DNA of 64,000 nt. Source: Ignavibacteriota bacterium (GTDB lineage Bacteria; Bacteroidota; Ignavibacteria; Ignavibacteriales; Melioribacteraceae). Where the stretch lies: positions 434,001-498,000 of the forward strand of contig JADJWT010000001.1 in assembly GCA_016716225.1 (NCBI GenBank). The letters are read 5' to 3'. Below are positions 18,001-25,091 of the stretch, in pieces (within the stretch, counting starts at the first letter, position 1; each line of letters begins with the position of its first letter). Made by a program: the position numbers and the translations under genes. Under the pieces are notes generated by a model. That model ran no database searches, was not told the DNA's origin, and saw nothing but the letters and a program-made list of their open reading frames with translations.

Positions 18001-18016
18001 CTAGCTATTAATGTAG
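18001..18016. promoter_or_regulatory. Candidate operator CTAG-N8-GTAG before the delta-60 gene
   Basis: Identical in sequence (CTAGCTATTAATGTAG) and in distance (64 bases from the start codon) to the site before the 826-aa fibre gene, although the coding sequences are unrelated after the signal peptide. Confidence 0.5.
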
Positions 18017-18027
18017 TTTTTTAGGGG

Positions 18028-18105
18028 AGTGAAAAGGGAAAGGGCAAAAGTCAGACCATAAAAAAGTTGAGGTGTTAAGACGTGAAAAAGTTTGAGAAGT
18101 TTAAA
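18028..18105. repeat. G/A-rich mini-repeat tract, second non-coding copy
   Basis: Units such as GAGTGAAAAGGGAAAGGGC, AAAAAGTTGAGGTG, TTAAGACGTGAAAAAG and TTTGAGAAG. It follows the candidate operator at 18001 in the same order as the tract at 14729 follows the operator at 14701, so the two upstream regions are one duplicated unit. Confidence 0.6.
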
Positions 18106-18129
18106 TGAAAAAAGATTACGAAATAATTT

Positions 18130-18218
18130 CGGATTGACAAGTTTACTCGGTCTCATGCCGGACTTAATCCGGCACCTAATAATTTAATAGATTCCGGCTT
18201 TAAGCATAATGGAATGAC
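18130..18218. repeat. GTCATTCC-family palindromic repeat (diverged copy)
   Basis: The left end is degenerate (CGGATTGACAAG). The centre holds TGCCGGA-CTTAA-TCCGGCA (18156-18174) and GATTCCGG, and the right end is TGGAATGAC. It fills the space between the mini-repeat tract and the end of the regulator gene at 18255. Confidence 0.65.
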
Positions 18219-18254
18219 AAATTATATTTATATTTTGATTACTGATTACTGCTT

Positions 18255-18893
18255 TTATATCAATCCTTTTTTTAACGCTTTGGATACTGCTTCAGATTGG
18301 TTATGAACCTTAAGTTTATCATAAATATTTCTGATGTGATATCTAACTGTGTGAATACTGATAAACAATTCATCTGCAATATTTTTATATCCAGTTCCGT
18401 TAGAAATTTTTTGTAAAATTTCAGTTTCTCTTTCAGAAAGATCAATTTTATTGTCTAAATCTTTATCCGAATGAGCAATACGCATTAAGTTAATTACTTT
18501 ATTTGCAATGCTTGAATTCATTGGTGAACCGCCTTCATGCGCATCTTTTATTGCTTCAATAATTTGTTCCGGCGGTGTTGTTTTGAGCAAATATCCGGAA
18601 GCTCCCGCCATTAAAGCTTCAAAAATATTTTTGTTATCCTCATGAACCGTCAGCATAATAATATTAATATTCGGCAATTTATTTTTTATTTTTTTTACTG
18701 CTTCAATTCCGCTCATTCCCGGCAATTGAATATCCATCAAAATTATATCCGGTTCATTCTGATCAATTTTTTCAATCAAATCTTCTGCTGTTTCAAAAGC
18801 TCCAGCGGAATTAAATCCATCTGAATTTTTAATCAACATTTCTAATCCTTCGCGGATCATTTTTATATCTTCAACTACAGCAGTTTTAATCAT
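18255..18893 (-). CDS. LuxR/NarL-family response regulator (second copy)
   Basis: 212 residues, the same length as the regulator at 8280-8918. The receiver has E8-D9, phospho-acceptor D54 in ILMDIQLPG, the switch Thr in IMLTVHED and Lys in GYLLKTTPP. The LuxR HTH has DLSERETEIL and ISIHTVRYHIRNIYDKL, differing from its paralogue in only a few positions of the recognition helix. It lies 54 bases after the kinase gene at 18948, not overlapping as the other pair does. Because the DNA-reading helix is so well kept, both regulators may recognise the same dyads before the fibre genes; the difference would lie in what their sensors detect. That is inference. Confidence 0.93.
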   Translation of the reverse strand: MIKTAVVEDIKMIREGLEMLIKNSDGFNSAGAFETAEDLIEKIDQNEPDIILMDIQLPGMSGIEAVKKIKNKLPNINIIMLTVHEDNKNIFEALMAGASGYLLKTTPPEQIIEAIKDAHEGGSPMNSSIANKVINLMRIAHSDKDLDNKIDLSERETEILQKISNGTGYKNIADELFISIHTVRYHIRNIYDKLKVHNQSEAVSKALKKGLI

Positions 18894-18947
18894 AAAAAAT
18901 TCCGTAAATAATAATGATATATATTTAAGAAAATATGTTAATATTAT

Positions 18948-21827
18948 TTAAATTTTCCCGTTAAATTTAATTACTGTTCCTCTATTAATTTCAGAAATTA
19001 TTTCACAATTTCCGTTAATTGCTTTTGCTCTATTTTTCATATTTGTTAATCCATTTCCTTTTTCATCTTTGCTCTTTAAATCAAATCCTTTTCCATTTTC
19101 TTGATAATGAATACTTAGATTTTTTCCTTTTACAATAATTGTTAATTCTATTTTTGAACATTCACTGTATTTTAAAGAATTATTAATTGCTTCCTTAAAT
19201 AATAAAAATAAATGTTGACGATAGGTAAGAGGAAGATGAATTTCTTCAATGTTTTCAATTCCATTAATGTTAAAAGAAATATTTGCTTGAGCAAATACTT
19301 CTTGATAAGAATCCTGCAATCTTAAGAGCAAATCTTTTAATGAATCTTTTGCCGGATTAACTAGCCAAACTATGTCACTCATATTCCCGACTAATGAACG
19401 AGCTGTTACAGAAATATTTTTTAATCCATTTTGCAAATCATTTACATTTTTATTCGTTTTTAGCAATCCACTTAATATTGTAATTTCAGAAAGTCCGGAA
19501 CCAATTGAATCGTGTAAATCGGCGGAAATTTTTGTTCTTAGTTTTTCAACAGCTAGAAGTTGTCTATATCTAAAAGAAGCAATAAACGCGATTAATGATC
19601 CAATTAATACTATGGTTAATGTATAAAACCACCAAGTTTCCCACCAAGCCGGATTTATAACAAATGCTAAAGAAGCAGGCTCGCTCCAATATCCCCATTC
19701 ATTTTTTGCTTTAATTTCAAAATTATAAATTCCATTATCAAGACTTGTATATTGAACCGAGTTTTCTTTGCTTGTTACCCAATCTTTATCAACTCCAATT
19801 AATCTATATTGGTAAATTAGTTTATGAGTATTTGGTATATCAATTCCGGCATAAATAAATTTTAAATAATTCTGATCATAATTTAATTCCTGATTTATTT
19901 GAAGAAATTCAAGCGAGAAAGGTTTATTGAAAATTTCAAATCCCGTAATGAAAATTTTAGGCGGAGTAGAATTTATTTTATCTGCAGTTGGATTATATTT
20001 GCTTAATCCGGATGTTGTGCCAATCCAAACATTATTTTCATCATCAACAAAAAGTGAAGAAGGATTACAATCATTTCCCGCAAGTCCATCTTCTTTTGTA
20101 ATATTTCTAATATTTATTTCACCTTTTTCAAACCGAATTATATTTAAACCATTTGGAGTTGTAACGTAAATATTTCGCAAATTATCTTTTTTTACGGCTC
20201 TAATTTCATTGCTTAGTAAACCATCTTTAACTGTGATTGAATCTATAATTTCATCTGATAAAATATTTAAACCGTTATGCTGAGTTGCAATAATAATTTT
20301 GTCATTATCAATTTCGCATAAATCAGTTACTGTGTTGTGCGATAATCCATTTTCGGTTGAATAGTGTTTAAAATCTCCGTTATTATAAATACTTAATCCT
20401 TTACCGTGATAACCGTAAATAATTGACTTATTTTTTGTAACTAAAATTTTAGAAACAAAACTGCTTAGCAAACCATTTTTTTGATTTATTAAAGTTGATT
20501 TATCATTTACAATTTTGAAAACACCTTTATAAGTTCCTGCATAAATTGTTGAATCATCAAAAGCGGCAAGTGTAAAAACTGCATTGCTTTGATTATGCAT
20601 TACATTTCTTACCTGATCAAACTTCAGCAAATTTTTTATTTTACCATTTTCATAAAAATCAATTCCAGCACTTGTTCCTAAATAAATTTTATTGTTATTT
20701 TCAAGTAAAGTGACAAAATGTTCATATCCAAAACTGTTTTTATTTTCTAAACGAACTGTATTATTTTCCGTTTGCAATAAAAGGTTTTCATCAGTATTTA
20801 TAAACTGATTCCCATTTTTTGAAACAAGTATATTGAGAATATTTTTGGCATCTGATTTATCTGAGAAAAAATTTTCAAGTTTATTTGGCTGATAAATTAA
20901 AACACCAGAAACCGCACTTGATATTAAAAGTGATTTATTTTTAAGAGCCCAAATAAATAATAATTTGTCATTTGGCAGCCCATTTATTTTTGTTAAAAAA
21001 TGTATTTCTTTTGTTAAAGAGTTGAAAATACCTAAGCCAAGATCGGTTGCAAAATAACCAATATTATTTTCGTCAAAATAAATATCGCTTATTTTATCTG
21101 CCAAATAATTGAGACTTTTATTTACTTCACTTAATCCATTTTGATTTATTATCCAAAATTTATTTTCATCGGTAAAATAAATATTGTCATAATTATCAAT
21201 TCCAATAGTATTTATAAATTCATTTTGATTGTTTTCATATCCGTATAAAATCTCTAGGTTTTGATTTGAATATTTTAATAAACCATTTCTTGTAGCAATG
21301 AATATTTCACCTTTTGAGTTTTCTTTAATATCGTGATATGATGAAGCTGGAATTTCGAAAAGTTTATTGAGATTTACTAAAGTGTTATTTGCTAAAATAT
21401 GAATGCCATCAGCCGCGCCAAAAAATATTGAATTATTTTTTGCTTTATGCACAACTGTTACAAATTCTAATTTTTGATTTCTGTCAGCAAAAATTGTATC
21501 AAATTTTCCGTTATAAAAAGTTGTTATTCCGTTTTTGCCAAAATTTGCAAAATAGATTTTACTGTGGTTATCTTCAGTAATATCAAAAACCGCAGAAGAT
21601 GATAATCCGTTTAACTCGGTAAAATTTTCAAATATTTTTCCATCCCATTTACTAACTCCGGCGTTTGTAGAAAACCATACAAATCCTTTACTGTCTTCAA
21701 AAATATTCCTTACAAAACCATTAATTAATCCATCACTTGTAGTAATTTTTTTGTGGATTTTAATTTGTCCAAATAACGAAATCATAGAACAAACAAGCAG
21801 TATAAAAAAATATATTTTGTTTATCAT
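18948..21827 (-). CDS. Periplasmic-propeller sensor histidine kinase (second copy)
   Basis: 959 residues. The signal peptide YFFILLVCSMISLFGQ is followed by IKIHKKITTSDGLINGFVRN, closely matching the start of the other kinase (IKIHKTFSVRNGLVDNEVRN). Then come propeller blades, the Y_Y_Y domain (YTSLDNGIYNFEIKAKNEWG), one membrane helix (FYTLTIVLIGSLIAFIAS), HisKA_3 with the His in ADLHDSIGSGLSE, and an HATPase domain (EAINNSLKYSEC, ENGKGFDL, GNGLTNMKNRAKAI). The blades differ more between the two copies than the kinase parts, as expected if they detect different ligands. It is probably cotranscribed with the regulator at 18255. Confidence 0.93.
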   Translation of the reverse strand: MINKIYFFILLVCSMISLFGQIKIHKKITTSDGLINGFVRNIFEDSKGFVWFSTNAGVSKWDGKIFENFTELNGLSSSAVFDITEDNHSKIYFANFGKNGITTFYNGKFDTIFADRNQKLEFVTVVHKAKNNSIFFGAADGIHILANNTLVNLNKLFEIPASSYHDIKENSKGEIFIATRNGLLKYSNQNLEILYGYENNQNEFINTIGIDNYDNIYFTDENKFWIINQNGLSEVNKSLNYLADKISDIYFDENNIGYFATDLGLGIFNSLTKEIHFLTKINGLPNDKLLFIWALKNKSLLISSAVSGVLIYQPNKLENFFSDKSDAKNILNILVSKNGNQFINTDENLLLQTENNTVRLENKNSFGYEHFVTLLENNNKIYLGTSAGIDFYENGKIKNLLKFDQVRNVMHNQSNAVFTLAAFDDSTIYAGTYKGVFKIVNDKSTLINQKNGLLSSFVSKILVTKNKSIIYGYHGKGLSIYNNGDFKHYSTENGLSHNTVTDLCEIDNDKIIIATQHNGLNILSDEIIDSITVKDGLLSNEIRAVKKDNLRNIYVTTPNGLNIIRFEKGEINIRNITKEDGLAGNDCNPSSLFVDDENNVWIGTTSGLSKYNPTADKINSTPPKIFITGFEIFNKPFSLEFLQINQELNYDQNYLKFIYAGIDIPNTHKLIYQYRLIGVDKDWVTSKENSVQYTSLDNGIYNFEIKAKNEWGYWSEPASLAFVINPAWWETWWFYTLTIVLIGSLIAFIASFRYRQLLAVEKLRTKISADLHDSIGSGLSEITILSGLLKTNKNVNDLQNGLKNISVTARSLVGNMSDIVWLVNPAKDSLKDLLLRLQDSYQEVFAQANISFNINGIENIEEIHLPLTYRQHLFLLFKEAINNSLKYSECSKIELTIIVKGKNLSIHYQENGKGFDLKSKDEKGNGLTNMKNRAKAINGNCEIISEINRGTVIKFNGKI

Positions 21828-22078
21828 TTTTTGTTATTAGAAAAGATTAATCATTCAAAATTGATATAAATTTAATGCGAAAATTTTTATTATACAATAT
21901 TAAATAACTATTGCAAAAGATAAATGTGACGTATATTAAATGAATAAGTATAAGTTAATTCGATATTACGAATGTTGATTAATTTCGAAATGACTAAAAG
22001 AATTCTTCGAGAGAACTTCTATATTTTTAAGAATTTATTCGAAGTGATTTTTTACAAAATGGAATTTGAAGAATTTTT
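21828..22078. other. Intergenic stretch, nothing recognised
   Basis: AT-rich sequence upstream of the second sensor kinase. A weak dyad CTTCGA/TCGAAG (about 22005-22051) followed by ATTTTTT on the plus strand might be a fossil terminator. I see no gene and no copy of the CTAC-N8-GTAG dyad. Confidence 0.35.
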
Positions 22079-22109
22079 ACTTGCCCCTTTTTAATAAAAG
22101 GAGCAAGTG
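22079..22109. terminator. Hairpin ending the haem-uptake gene cluster
   Basis: ACTTGCCCCTTTTT pairs with AAAAGGAGCAAGT around AAT (one mismatch or wobble). It is 13 bases past the stop of the receptor remnant. A U-rich tail is weak on both strands, so its use as a terminator is only likely. Confidence 0.5.
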
Positions 22110-22121
22110 ATTTTATGAAAT

Positions 22122-22264
22122 TTATATTTCTAAATCAATTGAAAAGAAAAATGTTCTTGGTTGTGAATTACCGTAAACATATCCTGGACCTCGTGTATCT
22201 CCATAATCTAAATCTTCTTGATATGAATCGGCTAAGTTTTAACTCATAATTCAAATTGAATGAG
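22122..22264 (-). pseudogene. C-terminal remnant of a second TonB-dependent receptor
   Basis: Read on the minus strand the last 37 codons spell a typical outer-membrane receptor ending: NLADSYQEDLDYGDTRGPG, then YVYGNSQPRTFFFSIDLEI and stop at 22122. Before it, a few codons (IQFEL, then VK) fit the normal lead-in, but there is a TGA stop and a one-base loss between them. There is no N-terminal part: the sequence joins directly to the end of the PepSY gene at 22265. This is a decayed receptor whose body was deleted. Its place at the end of the haem cluster suggests that it once served the same uptake system. Confidence 0.7.
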
Positions 22265-22828
22265 TTAATTTATGGTAAAAATAATTATTGCAATTATCGG
22301 AGGTAAAAATCCGGCTGCTAAAAACCACTTCCCTCTCCCCAAAAATCCATTCTTTCCTTTTAGAATAAATAATCCCGTAATGTTTATTAAAATTAACGCA
22401 ACCGCAAAAATATCGGAAAACCATTTCCATTCTTTTAAACTATTTCGATGAAGAACATTAACTTCGTAGAATAAAATTCTCTTAGTTATAACTTCATATA
22501 ATCCTAATCTTCTTGAAAAATCTATATGGAATGATGCATCTTCGTAATAAATTTTTATTTGGTTAGTTGTTGGCGAATCATAAAGTTTAAAATCATTTTG
22601 ATTAATTAGTTTACTCAGCTCAATTATATTTTGATCGGAAATATTTTCAAAATTATATTTTGCCGGAATTGATATTGTATCTTTCTGAATTACAAAATCC
22701 GGATTCCAATCATCAACATGATTTAATGCTAATCCGGATAATGAATAAACAATAATCAATGTTGAAAAAAAATATCCCAAATCTCTATGAAGATCATTAT
22801 TTAATTTTCTAAGATTTCGAAAATTCAT
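22265..22828 (-). CDS. PepSY-associated membrane protein
   Basis: 187 residues with an N-terminal helix (FSTLIIVYSLSGLALNHVDDWNPDF), a soluble PepSY-like middle part, and two C-terminal helices (FSDIFAVALILINITGLFILKG and WFLAAGFLPPIIAIIIFTI). The pattern SGLALNH, LHRNSLKEWKWFSD and ITGLFILKGKNG is typical of small PepSY_TM proteins found next to siderophore or haem receptors; these are thought to act as inner-membrane reductases or help handle the imported metal complex. It lies 10 bases after the chelatase gene, the last intact gene of the operon. Confidence 0.8.
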   Translation of the reverse strand: MNFRNLRKLNNDLHRDLGYFFSTLIIVYSLSGLALNHVDDWNPDFVIQKDTISIPAKYNFENISDQNIIELSKLINQNDFKLYDSPTTNQIKIYYEDASFHIDFSRRLGLYEVITKRILFYEVNVLHRNSLKEWKWFSDIFAVALILINITGLFILKGKNGFLGRGKWFLAAGFLPPIIAIIIFTIN

Positions 22829-22838
22829 TTAAGATTGC

Positions 22839-23762
22839 CTAAATACTTAAATTTATTTTCTTAATAAATTCATTGGAAATATCCAAAATCCATTTTTCGA
22901 TATTTTCATCCGGTAAAATTGAATCCGGTTTGTAGATTACTCTTTCGTTAGAATTTTTTATTTTCTTAATTCCATCACCGATAATTTTTATTTGAAACAT
23001 TTCATCATGTGCAACTAAAACCGGAACTACTAATGCTTTTTCCTTTTTATTCAGAACTTGATTGATTGCAATTGTGGTTGAATCGGGATTATAATTTGCT
23101 ACATGTCCGCACCAGCCATAACTAAATTTATCTATTCCAAAATTTTCTTTAATTGTATTTCCTACTTTTTCTAAAAGTTCACTCCATTCTTTATTGTAAG
23201 TTTTATCGCCATAAGCAATTAAAACCAATCCTTCGGAATCAGATTTTTTTGTAAGTACTCCAACTCGTTTTAAAACATTTTTCTCAAGAATATCTCTAAA
23301 ATCTAAAAGCGGCGTGATATGGATTTTTGCTTTGGGTATATATCTTTCAATTTTTTCTATTTTCAATAATTCCAGAGAATGTTTATCATTTTTCTTTCCA
23401 ATAATTGTGGGAATATCATCAAACGAATGTGAGCTTACAGTTAAAAATATTGGTATTAAAATAATATCTGTAAAACCAACTTCATCAAATTCTTTCAATC
23501 TAGTTGCAATTGAAGGTTCAGTATATTCCATAAAAGCGGTTGTAACTTTTGATATAGATTTATTTTGTAATAATTCAGGTTTAACACTTTTTTCTAAATC
23601 AATCAAAGCATTACGCCAAGTTGCAGAATGCGAACCGTGATTGACTAACAATACACCAATTTTTTTTGATTGCTGTTTATCTGATGCAGATATTTTAATC
23701 TCTAGAAAAAATACACTGATAATTAGAAATGTTAAAAAATATGTTATATTAAATTTATTCAT
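22839..23762 (-). CDS. Secreted CbiK/CbiX-type chelatase
   Basis: 307 residues with an N-terminal signal segment (YFLTFLIISVFFLEIKISA), so it acts in the periplasm rather than in cobalamin synthesis in the cytoplasm. The core matches the sirohydrochlorin/cobalt chelatase fold: VLLVNHGSHSATW (metal-site His), DIILIPIFLTVSSHSFDDIP, then a second half with VLIAYGDKTYNKEW, YGWCGHVANYNP and VVPVLVAHDEM. Periplasmic CbiK proteins of sulfate reducers bind haem; HmuS of the haem operons of Bacteroidota is a different, CobN-like chelatase. Next to an HmuY-like protein and a receptor, removal of iron from haem or a trade in other tetrapyrroles is the likely role. That role is inferred from context. Confidence 0.75.
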   Translation of the reverse strand: MNKFNITYFLTFLIISVFFLEIKISASDKQQSKKIGVLLVNHGSHSATWRNALIDLEKSVKPELLQNKSISKVTTAFMEYTEPSIATRLKEFDEVGFTDIILIPIFLTVSSHSFDDIPTIIGKKNDKHSLELLKIEKIERYIPKAKIHITPLLDFRDILEKNVLKRVGVLTKKSDSEGLVLIAYGDKTYNKEWSELLEKVGNTIKENFGIDKFSYGWCGHVANYNPDSTTIAINQVLNKKEKALVVPVLVAHDEMFQIKIIGDGIKKIKNSNERVIYKPDSILPDENIEKWILDISNEFIKKINLSI

Positions 23763-23789
23763 GATTTCCCTTTCGGTAATTTTTTTAAT

Positions 23790-24755
23790 TTAGTTTAAAT
23801 ATTTCCAATCAATTGTAAATGTGCCCGAATTTCCTTCGTCATCATAATAGTTAGTTATTTCAAATGCGGCATATTTTCCATCTGAAGTTTTAACAACATA
23901 TACATAATCTTTTGAAGTAAGCAAATGACCTTCTCCATAATTATACCAACCCAGCGTTACATAACTTGTTTTTGTATCTGAAGTAAATTCAGAAGTAGAA
24001 ATATTTGCGATACTTTCAATTGAAGTATTTTCCAATTTTTTTATCTCAACATTTTCTCCCAACCAAATTGCGCTGCCATTTATTTTTAATTGATAAGTTT
24101 GACTTGAAGAAACTTTTCCTTCTTCAAACGAAAAATATTTCATATCGTTATAAGCATTTTCCGTTTTGAATGAATCAATTGGAGTTGTAGAAAAATCAGT
24201 TCCACCGAATGAATTATATTTGTACCTAAAATGAATACTCGATATTTGATGAAGTGTAAAATCATAATCATAATTTGTGATTTCGAGTAATGAGTAATTG
24301 CCGGCACAATTTTTTATTATATAAACATTTTGCAAAACTGCATTATTAGCATCATACCATTTTTTTCCAATATAAGCTTCGCCAACAGTGTTATCTTTTG
24401 CAAATTCACTTGCAGCGGGAATAGAAGTAACTTCACCTAAACTTACAGCATCAATTATTGCAATTTCTGAATTTGGTCCGCATAAAATTACCGGATCGTT
24501 CGGCATTGTAAAATATTGACAAGGTGCAGATTCAACAGTTAAGGGTACAGTACCAAAAGCAATATCGAAACTACTTGGTTCACTCGTTTCTGCAGAATTT
24601 GTGCTGAATGAAAAATAGTGTTTGCCATTTGTTTTTACATTGTGGGATTTGAATTGTTGAACTTCTGTTTTATTATCATCTTTCGGATCCGTTGAGTTTT
24701 CATCGCATGAAATAAAAATACTTAATATTAAAATTATATATAGAATTTGTTTCAT
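23790..24755 (-). CDS. HmuY-like haem-binding lipoprotein with two tandem domains
   Basis: 321 residues. The lipobox ends at Cys17 (LSIFISC), giving a surface or outer-membrane lipoprotein. Two copies of an HmuY-type domain follow. The first, about 35-175, has GKHYFSFST, SFDIAFG and YSLLEITNYDYDFTLHQI. The second, about 180-321, has MKYFSFEEG, YVVKTSDGKYAAFEITNYYDD and GTFTIDWKYLN. P. gingivalis HmuY has a single such domain and passes haem to the receptor HmuR. Which residues hold the iron cannot be read off here, since HmuY-family ligands vary between His and Met. It sits 27 bases before the chelatase gene and just after a small gene and the receptor. Confidence 0.75.
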   Translation of the reverse strand: MKQILYIILILSIFISCDENSTDPKDDNKTEVQQFKSHNVKTNGKHYFSFSTNSAETSEPSSFDIAFGTVPLTVESAPCQYFTMPNDPVILCGPNSEIAIIDAVSLGEVTSIPAASEFAKDNTVGEAYIGKKWYDANNAVLQNVYIIKNCAGNYSLLEITNYDYDFTLHQISSIHFRYKYNSFGGTDFSTTPIDSFKTENAYNDMKYFSFEEGKVSSSQTYQLKINGSAIWLGENVEIKKLENTSIESIANISTSEFTSDTKTSYVTLGWYNYGEGHLLTSKDYVYVVKTSDGKYAAFEITNYYDDEGNSGTFTIDWKYLN

Positions 24756-24764
24756 TTCTTCTCC

Positions 24765-25067
24765 TTAATTATTCAAATAGTTATAATTATTGAATTGTGG
24801 AATTATTAAATATTTTGTTACTGCTTTTTCAACTTCTTCTTTAAATTGTATGTAATCCTCATTATTTACGGTAAGTAAAATCGGATAGATCTTTATTCTA
24901 AAAGGTTTTTCTTTTCTTATTTTATCATTCAAATTATCATATTGATATAAAATCGTAAGCATATATTGTAAAGTCTTAAAGTTAATATGCATTTGAACGC
25001 CTTTGTAGTAAAGGTTAAATGCATTACAATTTTCACAATTGTTTATTAAGCAATTTTTTTTATTCAA
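24765..25067 (-). CDS. Small cysteine-containing protein in the haem operon (DUF6686-like)
   Basis: 100 residues. It starts at a TTG at 25067, supported by AGAGGAAA upstream. The N-terminus carries three or four Cys (KKNCLINNCENCNAFNLYYKG), followed by a mostly helical part without a signal peptide or membrane segment. The pattern CxxC followed by NLYY, NF and a short helix recalls the DUF6686 family of Bacteroidota small proteins that accompany iron or haem receptors; I make this match from memory only. It lies between the receptor and the HmuY-like gene with gaps of 24 and 9 bases, so it is part of the same transcript. A cytoplasmic metal- or redox-linked role is possible but not shown. Confidence 0.6.
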   Translation of the reverse strand: MNKKNCLINNCENCNAFNLYYKGVQMHINFKTLQYMLTILYQYDNLNDKIRKEKPFRIKIYPILLTVNNEDYIQFKEEVEKAVTKYLIIPQFNNYNYLNN

Positions 25068-25091
25068 GTATTTCCTCTTTTATTTTTCATT

